Shown in pieces: positions 30,637 to 42,469 of a stretch of DNA of 64,000 bases. Position numbers and translations under genes: made by a program. Each line of letters opens with the position of its first letter. The stretch's first letter is position 1. Source of the stretch: Symbiodinium natans (Eukaryota; Sar; Dinophyceae; Suessiales; Symbiodiniaceae); NCBI GenBank assembly GCA_905221605.1, contig CAJNDS010002140.1:452001-516000 (forward strand), given 5' to 3'. The notes below the pieces were generated by a model, which was not told where the DNA came from, did not search any database, and was given only the letters and a program-made list of their open reading frames with translations.

Positions 30637-30894
30637 ACTGCTTCGAACAAAAAAGAACAGTACAGTACTGTATGTATGTATTTATGTATGTGTGCATGCC
30701 TGCCCCCCAGCCTTATTTCCAAAACGTCATGATTAGTCACATCCGTATGGAGACGGTATGACGATGTCAACCAGTAGAACCACAATATGCCACGATGCTA
30801 CCCAGAGATGTGGCATTCCAGCTTCTTGAGAAGATAAAAGCCGGTGAAGCATTGACAAGGATACTGCATATGTGCCTGAGCAACACATCTGACC

Positions 30895-31305
30895 GTGTTC
30901 TTTAACAAATGTCTGCATCCCAAGCAGAAGAGGATTCTGGTCAGCGCGACCGCCAACTCGCAGCCCCTTTTGCGCTTGCAGCCGGGGATGATTCCCTTTG
31001 GGCTGCGCTCCTCGTGGCATTTCGTGCCAATCACATCCAACTCCTTATTCGAAGCAGCGATTAAGGCGGAGGAGTTTGTGGCTCACCAAAAACTTGTCCA
31101 TACTGTGCTTTGGGAGCGCACCAGTGCTTCTGTCATGTGGCTGGCTGTCCAGCACGAACGGGCCAATATGGCCACTGCTGAGCATGTGCTGGTGTTTGTG
31201 GCTCAAACTACAATTTTACTTGTAGCCGTAGCGGCCGAAAATCCACGGCACGAATTGCTTGCGGCGGCATACATACATGCATGCAGCGGCATCCTTCATA
31301 TCTGA
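30895..31305 (+). CDS. 136-codon ORF, unknown
   Basis: The frame is open through unique sequence without telomere repeats and starts at GTG, not ATG. Content is coding-like (RILVSATANSQPLLRL, VMWLAVQHERANM) but no domain is recognisable, and the minus strand is also open. Could be an unspliced gene piece, or chance. Confidence 0.25.
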   Translation: MFFNKCLHPKQKRILVSATANSQPLLRLQPGMIPFGLRSSWHFVPITSNSLFEAAIKAEEFVAHQKLVHTVLWERTSASVMWLAVQHERANMATAEHVLVFVAQTTILLVAVAAENPRHELLAAAYIHACSGILHI

Positions 31306-31378
31306 CTGCGAGAACAACTACTGATTCGCACACACGTTGGCACGCTGGTAGCGACCTTCTACCCAAGCAGTTCTGCAC

Positions 31379-31846
31379 ATGGCGCGCGCAAGTATGTGCG
31401 GACGAGCTTTCCTCGCGGTGGCCGTGCTTGGCATAAGCCACTTTGACGCCTTCGGGGTTCACAAAAGAAGGCATGGATCTGGCACGGGCCCACGGGCCTC
31501 GGGTTTGGAGAAGTGTGGGACTCTGGGACTTTGGGCCCCGGGTTGGTGACCCGAAACCCGAAAAACCCCAAGACCCTAAACCCCAAACTCTGAGGCGTGC
31601 GTGGCGATGCCTCTGGGCAAGACTGCCTCGCGGACTCTCAGGCCGAGGTGGACATCGAGATCCTTGGTAGCCCCGTGCTACCCTTTTCCCTTCTTTTTGG
31701 TTCAAGGTTCCCTTAAAAACTTATCATGTAACCACCCGAAAGAAGGGTGCCCTTATTGTAATATGGTTACTGGGCTACCAAGGATCCAAGAGGAAGCAGA
31801 ACTGCAGGTGATGCGGCAGGATCGGGGGCTACGTGGAAGCAGCTGA
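31379..31846 (+). CDS. Small secreted or ER protein, three exons
   Basis: The start ATG at 31379 opens a signal-peptide-like N-terminus (MARASMCGRAFLAVAVLGIS). Exon 1 31379-31502, exon 2 31595-31658 and exon 3 31783-31846 (stop TGA 31844-31846) agree in phase and give 83 residues. The rest is hydrophilic (CLADSQAEVDIEIQEEAEL). The first intron is GT..AG. The second is a family F introner bounded by the duplicated GATC; read with an AG acceptor it has a GA donor. No family recognised. This is the only gene here I can read from start to stop. Confidence 0.6.
31659..31786. mobile_element. Family F introner with GATC target duplication
   Basis: GATC, CTTGGTAGCCCCGTG at the left, TTACTGGGCTACCAAG at the right, GATC again (31659-31662 and 31783-31786). 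Inner sequence GTTCAAGGTTCCCTTA and AGAAGGGTGCCCTTATTGTA is shared with 4041-4155 and 32182-32293. Confidence 0.85.
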
Positions 31847-31854
31847 TTCCTCGT

Positions 31855-32055
31855 CTCTGTCTCTCTCCCACTCTCTCTTTCTCTCTCTGTCTCTCTTGCC
31901 ACCTTCCAGCCTGTTATTGGCTGCCATGTGCTCCGCCTCTTCGTTCTTTCTTTCCTCTACAAACATCTTCTCCCTCAACTGGTAGCAGCTGCTCTGGCTC
32001 TCTCTCGTTTTCTCTCCCTCCCATGCTCCGCCTTGCTCCTTCTGCTTGCTCTGAT
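31855..32055. other. 3' flank with CT-rich microsatellite
   Basis: CT-rich words (31855-31900, 32000-32040) between the small secreted-protein gene and the next gene. No ORF of note. Confidence 0.6.
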
Positions 32056-32133
32056 GTGGGTTTAGGGTTTAGGGTTAGGGTTTAGGGCTTAGGGTTTAGG
32101 GTTCAGGGTTTAGGGTATGTTTCAAACATCCTC

Positions 32134-35100
32134 ATGGGCGAAATGAGCTCTTGTTTTGTACAGCGCCTGCTCAGGTCCAAAGCTAGCCCAGTGTTGCCCT
32201 TGTTCTTCCCTTTTTTGGGTTCAAGGTTCTCTTATAAATTATCCAACCAAAGAAGGGTGCCCTTATTGGTTATATCGTTACTGGGCTACCAAGTTATGGT
32301 GAGCTTGGGGTGCCCAGGGTTTGGCGGTTTGAGTCCACGTCGCGTTGCCGACACTGTTACTCGCTTGGCCTTTGGGAAATTCTGCCAGGTTTTCCTTTCT
32401 TTGGGCTTATCAGGGACCCTACCTATGAGTATCTTTCAAAGGGTTGAAAGCCCAACCGAGATTGGTTTTCATGTTGCCTATTCTAGACTTAGCTAAGCTC
32501 CGGCACCCGACACCCCAGAATCGAAAGGATGTCCAAGAACCCTAAACCCTAGACCCTAAACCCTGAACCCTAAACCCTAGACCCTAAACCCTAAACCCTA
32601 AACCCTAAAACCCTAGACCCGAAACCCTAAAACCCTAGACCCGAAACCCTGAACCCGAAACCACTCTCAGCCCTCAACACCAGGAGCTTCTCCAGTACGG
32701 AGTTCGAAGCGTCAAGGCAGGAGCCAAGGTTCAGCTTTTCAGGGTTTATGAGCTTGCCGTCGGGTTTAGGGTTTAGGGTTTAGGGTTTAGGGTTTAGGGT
32801 TTAGGGTTTAGGGTTTAGGGTTTAGGGTTTAGGGTTTAAGAACATGCGGGTCTCCAGGGTCGCAGCTTAGGATTTAATATAGGGGTCGGAGCAATTACGA
32901 ATAGTATTCCCTTGTGGTCCCTTTGTAACTAGACTATAGCAACCCCCCCAAAACCCTGTTCTAATTATTAAGGCCTTTTTTTGGGCTTGCGGTTTAGGAT
33001 GTCGGATTAGGGTCTAGGGTTTAGGGTTCAGGGTTTAGGGTTTAGGATTTAGGGTTTAGGGTTTCGGATTCAGGGTTTAGGTTTGGGCCTTAGGGAGTTT
33101 CGGTGAGAACAGAACGCTATAGAATGCTCCCAGCCCAGGCTGGCGAAAGTTATCATGCAGCTGGGCGGGCGGACGCGCAAGAAGAAGAAAGTGATGAGGA
33201 CTAGCTTGGGATCGCACACACCGGAACCCACGCCCTAAACCCTAAACCCTAAACTCGAAACCGCAGGGGGTGGGCGGGGGCGACTGCCATGAAGGAGATG
33301 CTCATTGCTCAGAACCTCCACGGAGAGGATCACGTACCATTGCTGAATCGGCTTAGGGCTTATGTCGTTTAGGTTGTGTTGGGTTTCCGGGCACACTGTG
33401 GATGCACGATGGTTCGAGGGCGCTTGTGTAGAGGGTCGGGTGCAACTTCTTACGACGACTGCCTCCTGAAAGGCTTTGCGTCAACAGTTTCAGTCAGGTC
33501 CTCGTACCCGTACCGTCCTTGCAATTGTGTGGCATGATCGGAAGCGGCGATGGTTGCTTTTTGGGGCGCTGTGTTCAGAAATTTGCCCCTGGCTGAGGCA
33601 GTGCAGCATGTGGTGAGTCGAGTGCTACAACTTCAGCAGCCAACTTGGGATGGCGAGGGGTTCCTTGGCAGGTAATGGCCCAACGACTTGGTGTCCTCTG
33701 CATGATCATCATCGGAATCCTTAGGTCCTCAGATAGCATCGACTTAAATGTCTCATCCCTCAAAGGCTTCGATCTGAAAATCCGGACCCACGGTGCAGGA
33801 GCGCTGTGGACTGCGCCAAGTATCCCATGTTCTGCACAAAGAAGCTCAACTGCTCCAAGGACTTATATATATATGTATAAATACATATATATGTATAAAT
33901 ACATATATATATATATTATAGATTCGATGATCATATAGATATCTGGGGGGGGGGGTTGGCGGACATAAGGGAGCCCTGCGATTCCATTTTATTAAGGACC
34001 CCGAATAAGGTACGCCTAATGTCGCAAACCCCCATATCTGTTTTTGCCTCTGATCTTTACAGCACTTGGCGAGTGGCTAGCAGTTCTTCGGCGGCCGATA
34101 CGGCCCGCTATCAGCGGCAGGGCTTCAGGTCTGGGGTTTCGGGTCCGGGCGTTGAACAAACCATCCAAACAACCCTGGGACCCTCCCTACCGGGCCCCAT
34201 ATTCATTTCATTTGGGACGAACGGGTGACGAAGATTGCTCGGAGATGTCTTGTAGATGATCAACTTAGATGCAGAGGCGTGTGTAGCACCCCAAACGACC
34301 TCATCCAACCTCAATCTACACCCTCGAACCCTAAGCACCCTATGCCTGAGCACCATGAGCCCCAAACCGCAAAATTCTAAACTTGAGGCTACCTAGGAGT
34401 GCACGAAATCAATGACCCTTACAGAAAGGACCCCCCAATAAGGCACCCCTCATATCGTAAACCCCCAGAAGCCTCAAAAGCCAGCACCGCTCGGCATCGC
34501 AGGAGCCTCTGACGAAGGCTGAGAAGGAGAAGATGGACACGCAGATAGCGACCAGCGGCGGCCAGGCTCGGATGGCGAGGGCTCTTCAGGGTTTAGGGTT
34601 TAGGGTTTAGGGTTTAGGGGCTGAGGGCTTAGGGCTTAAGTCGCAGGGTGTAGGATTCAGGGTGAGACCACTCTCGGTTGTTTTCTTGTGGCAGCTGGCT
34701 TGGACAAGAGTTTTTTTTAATGATTTCAGCCTTGAGGGTGGTAAGGCTTGCAAGAGTTTAGGTTTTTTTTGTGGCGGTCTTCAGCTTTAAGAGAATACCG
34801 GGATGTAGGGCTTCAGCGCTTATAAAGGGTTTTGGCTGCTTTAAGGAGGCGTTAAGTGTTTCAGCATCTACTGTAGGGATTGCTTCCGGTTTTTTAGGGG
34901 TTTCAGCTTCGAGGGTTCTGGGTTTCCTGCTGAAGGGTTCTTGGACTTCGTGTGGAAAAAAAGTGGTTTGCTGTAGGGTTTAGGGTTTCGCATTTAGGCT
35001 GTGGAGGGTGGTCCTCGTGCTTGCAGCCTTTGTTTCTCGCACCTGCCCTACCACAGAACCCTGGATTTCCAACGACAATTTAGGGTTCAGGCTCCCCCCC

Positions 35101-36174
35101 CCCGACTAAAATTTAGGGTTTAGGGTTAGAATGGGAGACGTGGGAGGCTAGGAAATTGGGAGAGCTGTCCTCCTGTACTTTTTCGACTTGACACCACCGT
35201 CCAAATATCTTCCTAAGTCGGAAGAACCCGAAGAACCCTGTTATAAACTTGCCCCTTGAACCTAAGCGTTAAACCGTTGGTAACCCAGTGGTACCCTTTA
35301 CCCTTTTTTGGCTATGGGTTCCCTTCTAAAGTATCCAAGACCCTAAGCCCTACAGTAAGCTGTACGGAGAAGCATGGCCAGGTTCCTCAAAAGGATCGCG
35401 CATGAGTCTGTGAAGCTCTGGTTGCTGCCCCCTCCCACACTTCCCCCCCCACATCATCACACCCCCCCTGCCCTCCCGGACAGAAAGTAGTTGAGAGACC
35501 CTAAACCCCAAACCTTAAACTCGAAACCCTGAGTAGGATTTGAGGAGGCTTAGGGAGATGCATTTCGCAGGCCAACCTCAGAAGTTGGTGCCGGGCATAC
35601 CCAATGTACTCGACTTCCATGCAGAAGTGCCCAGGATGCAGGGGTTTAGGGTTTAGGGTTTAGGGTTTAGGGTTTAGGGTTTAGGGCTTAGGGCTTAGGG
35701 TTTAGGGGTTAGGGGTTCCGGTCGGAAGCAAGAGGGTTTGTGCTGCGAGTTGGAGTTGCGCCCTGCACGTCACAAGCATCCACGCACCAGGGCTTTGGCA
35801 ACCATAGACCTGGGCAAAGTCTTGTATTGGGGCCCTTGGGGTCAGGCAGGGCTGAGACCTCTCCACTTACCACCCAAGCCACCTCAAGTTTAGGGCTTCG
35901 GGCTTGAGGGGCCTTCCGGATCCGAACTGCTGTTTTGCAGAGATGGTATGTCTTGCTTTGAGCTTCGTCTTGAGTCTTAGCGCTGACCTGGATAAGATTA
36001 GCCAGACTGGCAGGGCACGTTACCCCCTTCTCCTCAAAGCATCAGCATCCCAGGTGCATTGTGGAGAGCGATTCTCGTGGATACGCCAGAGAGTGGCCCG
36101 GCTTGCCGATGCATCGAACAGAGCCAATGCGACCTGTATTGCGATGCGACCTATACCATGGCCTAGTCGTGTAA
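32134..36174 (+). CDS. Unrecognised protein with one hydrophobic segment, about ten exons
   Basis: Candidate start ATG 32134. Exons: 32134 to about 32181, about 32294-32388, 32684-32763, 33139-33190, 33295-33333, 33672-33724, 33799 to about 33858, 34503-34590, 35571-35643 and 36054-36174 (stop TAA 36172-36174). Phase agrees from 32388 onwards. Peptides: PRRVADTVTRLAFGKFC, ELLQYGVRSVKAGAK, VIMQLGGRTRKKKK (basic cluster), EMLIAQNLHGEDH, VLCMIIIGIL (possible short membrane segment), CAKYPMFCTKKLNCSK (four cysteines), LTKAEKEKMDTQIATSGG, LVPGIPNVLDFHAEVPRM and REWPGLPMHRTEPM. I do not recognise a family. The first join runs across a decayed family F element and is not in phase as I read it. Introns at 32764, 34591 and 35644 begin with GTTTAGG. 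Confidence 0.5.
32540..32660. repeat. CCCTAAA array with CCCTAGA and CCCGAAA variants
   Basis: About 17 mixed units in the intron 32389-32683. Confidence 0.9.
32762..32840. repeat. TTTAGGG array starting at a donor
   Basis: Eleven perfect units. The exon ends at 32763 and the intron begins GTTTAGGG. Confidence 0.95.
35640..35715. repeat. TTTAGGG array starting at a donor
   Basis: Ten units with TTAGGGC variants. The exon ends at 35643 and the intron begins GTTTAGGG. Confidence 0.9.
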
Positions 36175-36428
36175 ACGTAGGCTGTCTGCAATCATGACGG
36201 AATGATCCCCAAACCCTAAACCCCAAACCCCAAGCCCCTAAAACCTACATTGGCACGACACGACACCGCGTACTCGAAGGGTTGGCCCATCGTTTCGGAC
36301 AAGCAGCTATCACCGAAGCAATGCGATGTGGTACCACTGCAGTTCAACCACCAGTGGGCTTGGTTTTCTTTGAGCCTTCTACAAAATCCCTGATACTAAT
36401 CCCTAAACCCTAAACCCTCAACACACAG

Positions 36429-37943
36429 ATTCTGCTGGTCTTTCAAGGATGTTCAAGGCCCAGCAAAAGCTTAAGCTGACCGGCCGCGATCCCAGACGAG
36501 CGCCCATGTGCGTTGCGTGTCCCCAAAGAGCCCAATACCCCTTCAATTAAGGAATATTCCTTAAATCATATTAAGGATCCCTATATAGATTAATGAAGCA
36601 ATCTTCCCTAATTGAGGGATATTGGGCTCATTGGGTCCATTTTCAGAGATTTCGTCCTCTGGGTCTCCTTGACAGGATTCCCCTTGTGTGCCAAGGGGCC
36701 GATGCAATCTACTGCTTTGTCTCCGGGCACTGCAACAACACGCAGGTCACCGACAAGACTTCGATGCACGAAGCTGAAGGCATCTGCGACAAGATTTATG
36801 GACAGACGCCGGACGCTCAGTGTGGGTTTAGGGTTTAGGGTTTAGGGTTTAGGGTTTAGGGTTGCTTTGGCGAGCGACGATGGCCTGTCGATTGCAGCGC
36901 GCAGCCATGCCATGATATGGATATGCCCAGTCTCAGCAGAATCCATTATCGAGTGACAAGCCGCAGAACACAGACTCGAACCCATTGAGGTTGAACCAGC
37001 TTTCAATGAGGGACAGGCATTGAACTTCCAGTTTAGTTGCCCAAGGCGTGTTTGGCTCTTAGCAGGCAATGAGGGAATCAGGGCCATGCAAAGACCCTTG
37101 AAGGATATAACTATAAGTATAAATACAAATGTAAATACAAACAAATATATAAATAAATAAATAAATATATATATATACACATACGTAAACAAATAGACAG
37201 CCCAGTGGGTTGGTGCGGCAGCCCCGCCGTGGCCACCCACCCACCCACCCTTCCCCATCCCCCCTTCCCCCATCCCCCCTACCCGCCCACCCCCCCCCGC
37301 ACCCACCCCCCTAGGGTTTAGGGTTTAGGGTTTAGGGTTTAGGGTTTAGGGTTTAGGGTTTAGGGTTTAGGGTTAAGGCAAGCCCTGAGATCAAGGCCCT
37401 CTGCAACCTCTATAAACCCAGCACCCTGAGCACAGAAGCAGGTCCGTTCTTTCAACACTTGGTTCAAATTTAGCTGCGCCCGTGCCGATGCGAAGCATGC
37501 GAAACACACACGTGTGACATCCGTCCTTGGGAACCCTCCCCCCCCCCCACCCCGCCCGCTTCCGGCAACAAAAAAAGCTCGGAATACGAAGCCCAAAAAC
37601 CAGGAAACTCGAGCCTGACCCCCTGCCCCACCGGGTTCGCTCCAAAGTTGTCCCGTCGCCCCTGCCGACACTAAGTGCGTGCGAAGCACGCACGTGTGAG
37701 TATATATATATATATATATATAGACATACATATTTGTTTTTAGATTCAAATATATATATATATATATATGGCCCTCACATATACCCTTTAAGGGATTATA
37801 TAGGGTCCTCATTCCCTCATTCCCTCATTCCCTAAGAACCAGCCAGAACCAGAATTCTCAGGTGGAAGCACCTCGGCTGGAACGACTACATGGCCGTGCT
37901 GGCACGCGCCCTGGAGGTCGCGACCAAGCACCACATCCCCAAG
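36429..37943 (+). CDS. Three phase-linked exons of a cysteine-containing protein
   Basis: Exons 36429-36507, 36676-36825 and 37862-37943 agree in phase at both joins. They code SRMFKAQQKLKLTGRDPRR, then IYCFVSGHCNNTQVTD with an Asn-glycosylation-type NNT and about five cysteines, then HLGWNDYMAVLARALE and ATKHHIPK. The mix suggests an extracytoplasmic domain, but I do not recognise the family. The last exon ends at a GT donor (37944) in phase 0. The next phase-0 exon on this strand that I can support starts at 52834, also cysteine-rich, which would make a ~14.9 kb intron. Neither the first exon nor the join is proven. Confidence 0.5.
36533..36650. mobile_element. TIR element AGCCCAATACCCCTTCAATT
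   Basis: AGCCCAATACCCCTTCAATTA at the left is inverted at TAATTGAGGGATATTGGGCT. It fills most of the intron 36508-36675. Confidence 0.7.
36826..36862. repeat. TTTAGGG array starting at a donor
   Basis: The exon ends CAGTGTGG at 36825 and the intron begins GTTTAGGG. A second array (37313-37375) lies in the same intron. Confidence 0.9.
37690..37775. repeat. Mirror-like TA microsatellites
   Basis: Two TA runs of about 24 and 22 bp, flanked by GTGAG on the left and CTCAC on the right, so the whole block is a weak palindrome. Confidence 0.8.
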
Positions 37944-37949
37944 GTGCGA

Positions 37950-38450
37950 ATGCTGATATCTGTCTGTTGATTTGGGTTTGATGTGGAACAATATTCTTAT
38001 ATTCGTACCTCACTCTCGCATATACATAAAGTACTTGGTTATGGTCAGTTAGTAGGTTGTTATAACAGTATTTTGTTATATGGGTATGTTACTACATTAT
38101 TTGATTCATGTATTTTATATTCGTATCTCAGTATATTCGTATATTCAGATACTGTTATAGTATTCTATTCGTATATTGTTATTTTGCCATGTGGGTTTAT
38201 TGTTAATATATTGCTATAATGTCATATTGTTATATCTCCATATTGTTATGTGAATATTCTTACATTATGGTGTAATTATAGCATTGTAGTATATATATAT
38301 ATATGTGCCATGGACCTTTAGGTATAATGTGATTACTTGCTTTGGGTTTTACTTCAACAGTATTAACACTTATCAAATGAGCAGTTTGCGTTTCATATTA
38401 TGCATATTGCTACTAGAAAGTTTTTGATATTTTATGTCTTTTGGGTTCAT
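37950..38450. other. AT-rich sequence without genes
   Basis: Long AT-rich stretch with many TATTCGTAT-like words. Short ORFs only. Confidence 0.6.
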
Positions 38451-38709
38451 GGTCTAGGGTTGTGCATTCAACGGTTATAAAAGGATTGTACGAACAGTCC
38501 AGGGTGTATGACCACTTCCTGTTGTCGAGGAGAAAAAGGGGTCGGAACAGGAGAAGATCAAGGAACCATAGAACTCTTTACATTCAGTCACTATTCACTT
38601 TACACCCCCTCCTCTCTTCCCTTTCTTGACTTTGGGTAGAAGAAAAGGAAAGTGGAAGGAATCATCAAAGAAAAAGTCAGTCTCACTACCTTCATCCACC
38701 GTCTCCTCT

Positions 38710-38779
38710 TTTCGCTCTCTCTCTCTCTATCTCACTCTCTCTCTCTCTCTCTCTCGCGCTCTCTCTCTCTCTCTCTCCC

Positions 38780-38812
<33 letters not shown>

Positions 38813-38815
38813 TGG
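38710..38815. repeat. CT microsatellite
   Basis: About 100 bp of (CT)n with rare breaks. Confidence 0.95.
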
Positions 38816-38879
38816 CTCTTCTTACCGAGGAGAATAATGGCTACATATAAATAACACATGTCAATCTCAACCCATTCAT

Positions 38880-40985
38880 CCTCCCTCTTCTGTGGAGGAG
38901 AGAATGCATAACACTAGATGAGCGAAGCGCATGGACGGGAAGAGCGAGAAGCAGGTAGTTGTTTGTTGCATAGGGGAGGCCCACTCCCCGTAGAGCAGGA
39001 ACGAGTTCCTCTGTTCCCTTCCTTTGCCTTCTTTAGTCCCTCCCCTGCGCTCCAACTGTTCTGTTCCGTCTTTTAAGGAGAAAGAAGGGGTAAAGAAGAA
39101 GGACGAAGACGGTTCCACTGTCCACTTATGCATGTTCATTTTATCTACAGGAGTTAGCAAGAGTGTTTAAGCAAGCTAGATAAAGAGAACAACAAGAACA
39201 AGGACGAGGAAACCACGAGCAGAATGTACAAGGAAAACACGAGGAATGAAAACCCATCGCAAAGAGAAGTGCCCACACTCAGTCTCACTGCACTCATCCT
39301 CTAATCCTCTCTTCTTTCTCTTCTGTGGTTCTCTTCTTATCCTACTTCTTCTCTCTGCTCTCTCCCTTCTAGTTTTTTTTCTTGATTTTCTTGCGCGAGA
39401 GAGAATACATAACACTAGATGAGCGAAGCACATGGACGGGAAGATGAGAGAGAAGCAAGTAGTTAGTTGTTTGTTGCATAAGGAGGCCCACTCTCCCTCT
39501 AGGGCAGGGATGAGTTCCCCTGTTCCCTTCCTCTTGCCTTCTTTAATCTCTCCCCTGCGTTCCAACTCGTCCGTTCCTTCGTTTACGGAGAAAGAAGGGT
39601 GTATATACAAGGACGACGACGGCTCCCCTGTCCAGCATGTTTTTTTGATCTTCCCATTCAGCGAGAAAGGAACAGACAACAGGGGAAAACACAAGGAACT
39701 AACAAGAGTGTTTAAGCAAGCTAGATAACAACAAGAAAAAGAAAGAGGAAGCCGCGAGCAGAATGTACAAGAAAAACACGAGGAAGGAATAAGTGATGTT
39801 CTTCTTGCAGAATGAAGATTTGAGAACACAAGCCAATCTCAAAAGAAAGAGGAAGCCACGAGCAGAATGTACAAGAAACACACAAGGAAGGGATAAAGAT
39901 AAGCGCCCTTACCCAGTCTCACTGCATTCATCCTCCATGTGGTTCTTTTGTTACAGAATGAAGATTTAACAGCACAAACCAATATCACCACATTCATCCT
40001 CCCTCTTCTCTCTGCTCTCTATGGAGGAGAGAATGCATAACACTAGATGAGCGAAGCACATGGACGGGAAAAAGGAGAAGCAAGTACTTGTTTGTTGCGT
40101 AAGGGAGGCCCATTCTCCCCCTAGGGCAGGGATGAGTTCCCCTGTTCCCTTCCTTTTGCCTTCTTTAATCTCTCCCCTGCGTTCCAACTTTTCCGTTCCT
40201 TCGGTTGAGGAGAAAGAAGGGGGTATATACAAGGACGAAGACGGTTCCCCTGTGCCCCTGTCCAGCATGTTCTTTTGATCTTCCCATTCAGCAAGAAAGG
40301 AACAGACAACAAGAGGAAAGCAACAAACCTTTAACTAACGTACGGTTCTTTCAGGAGAAAAGGAGTCGGATAACAGGAGAAGAACAAGGAAGAGGTAAAC
40401 ATGAAAACATGTCACTCTTCTATTTACACACTCTCCTCATCTCTCCTCTCTTCCCTTTCTTGCCTGTTGGAGAAGAAATGAGGAAGAAAATAAACCAAAA
40501 ATAAGGGGGAGGCGCCCTGATTCATTCTCACTGCCTTCATCCATCCTCTCCTCTGCTCTCTTATCTTGCTCTCTTATCTCTCTTCTCTGGCTCTGTTCTT
40601 GCCGGAAAGAAAGATGAATGTCCAAGAACCCAAGATCATCTCGTTACCTTCGTCCTCGCTCTCATCTCTTCTCGCTCTCATCTCTTCTCGCTTTTTCTCT
40701 GCTCTTTGCTTTTCTTATGGAGGAGAGAATTGCAAACAGTCTCGCGAAGTCAGATTTGGGGCTGCGCGTGTGCGCGTGGGGGGCAGTTATGTTGCAAAAA
40801 GTGGCCCCTCGCAGGGCTGAGTTCCCCTGTTCCTTCCAGTTTGTCTGCAATCCACCCCCCCTGAGTTCCAACAGTTCTGTTCAGATAGGACAAAACGGCT
40901 CCCCTGTTCATTTGTGCGTGTTCTTTCAACAGACTCATTCAGCGAGAAGGAACAGACAACAAGAGGAAAACACCAAGGAATGAAC
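38880..40985. repeat. Four diverged copies of a ~0.3 kb unit spaced 0.5-0.7 kb
   Basis: Copies at about 38889-39175, 39404-39726, 40025-40322 and (decayed) 40719-40982. Shared words: GAATGCATAACACTAGATGA, GTTTGTTGCATA, TGAGTTCCCCTGTTCCCTTC, CTCCCCTGCGTTCCAACT and AACAGACAACA. A 60-90 bp spacer with CACGAGCAGAATGTACAAG also recurs. ORFs here (up to 217 codons) are repeat translations. Confidence 0.85.
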
Positions 40986-41229
40986 AAAACTGTTTTTCTT
41001 CTTTCTTATCAAGGAGAAGGACAAAGAACATTTCAATTGTCGTAACTCTCCTCCCATCCCTTTCTGGTCTTTGGGAGGAAGAAAGAAAGAAGGAAGAAAC
41101 AACAAATTCTGAGAGGCGCCACTATTCAATCTCACTACCTTCATCCACCCTCGCCTCTCTTCTTTCTCTTCTTGGAATGTTTGTGTAAGGACACAAATCC
41201 ATCTCACTACAATTTCCTCCCGCTTCTCT

Positions 41230-41395
41230 GCGCTCGCTCTCTCTCTCTCTCTTCTCTTCCCTTCTCTTCTCTTCTCTTCTCTTCTCTTCCCTTCCCTTCT
41301 CCTTCTCTTCTCTTCTCTTCTCTTCTCTTCTCTTCTCTTCTCTTCTCTTCTCTTCTCTTCTCTTCTCTTCTCTTCTCTTCTCTTCTTCTTGTTCT
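41230..41395. repeat. TTCTC/TTCCC pentanucleotide array
   Basis: About 30 units of CTCTT with some CTTCC. Polypurine on the other strand. Confidence 0.95.
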
Positions 41396-41439
41396 TCCTG
41401 GGGACGGCCTTGGGCAGGGGGGGGCTGGAATTTAAGTCA

Positions 41440-42336
41440 CCCTTAAGTTTTTGGAAAACTGAGCTCCCGAAATGACAAATCGCAAGCAGTGTCCCTCTTA
41501 AGTTTTTGGACAACTGGGCTCCCAAATGACAAATCGCAAGCATTGTTACCCCTGAAGTTTTGGAAAACAGGGCTTCCAAAATGACAAATCGCAAGCAGAG
41601 TCCCCTTTAAGTGTTTGGAAAGCTGAGCTCCCAAGATGAGAAGTCGCACGCATTGTCCCCCTTAAGTTTTGGAAAAAGGAGCTTCCAAAATGACAAATCG
41701 CAAGCAGTGTCCCCCTCTAAGTTTTTGGAAAACCGAGCTCCCAAAATGACAAATCGCAAGCGTGTCCCCCTTAAGTTTCTGGAAAACTGAGCTCCCAAAA
41801 TGACAAATCGCAAGCAGTGTTCCCCCTTGGTTTTTTGGAAAACCGAATTTCCAAAATGACAAATCGCAAGTAAGTGTTCGGAAAACTGAGCTCCCACAAG
41901 GACAAATCGCAAGCAGTGTCCCCCTTCAGTTTTTGGAAAACGGAGCTCCCAAAATGACAAATCGCAAGCTGTGTCCCCCCTTAAGTTTTTGAAAAACTGA
42001 GCTCCCAAAATGACAAATCGCAAGCAATGCCCCCCTTAAGTTTTTGGAAAATGGAGCTCCCAAAATGATAAATCGCCAGCAGTGTCCCCTTTAAGTTTTT
42101 GGACAACTGAGCTCCTAAAATGATGAATCGCAAGCAGTGTCCACCCTAAAGTTTTTGGAAACCTGAGGTCCCAAAATGACAAGTCGCAAGCAGTGTACCC
42201 CTGCTTTTGGAAAACGGAGCTCCCAAAATGTCAAATCGCCAGCAGTGTCCCCCGTAAGTTTTTGAAAAACGGAGCTCCCAAAATGACAAATCGCAAGCAG
42301 TGTCCCCTTTAAGTTTTTGGAACACTGAGCTCCCAC
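41440..42336. repeat. 55-bp satellite, block 1
   Basis: About 16 units of a 55-bp repeat with consensus parts TTTTTGGAAAACTGAGCTCC, CAAAATGACAAATCGCAAGC and AGTGTCCCCCTTAAG. Copies differ by up to about 20 percent. Long minus-strand ORFs are repeat artefacts. Confidence 0.95.
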
Positions 42337-42469
42337 ATTCTACATATTCAAGGTTAGATAGTTTAGATAGTTTAGGTGGTTTCGGGCCTTTCTACCCTGT
42401 CCCCCTGGCCGCCTGGCGCCCCTCCGCCCCCCGGTGGCTTAAATAGGGTTTATTTGGAAGCTAGGGCTC

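Noticed and set aside
40935..42023. 219- and 138-codon minus-strand ORFs
   Set aside because: Made of the CTCTT array and the 55-bp satellite.
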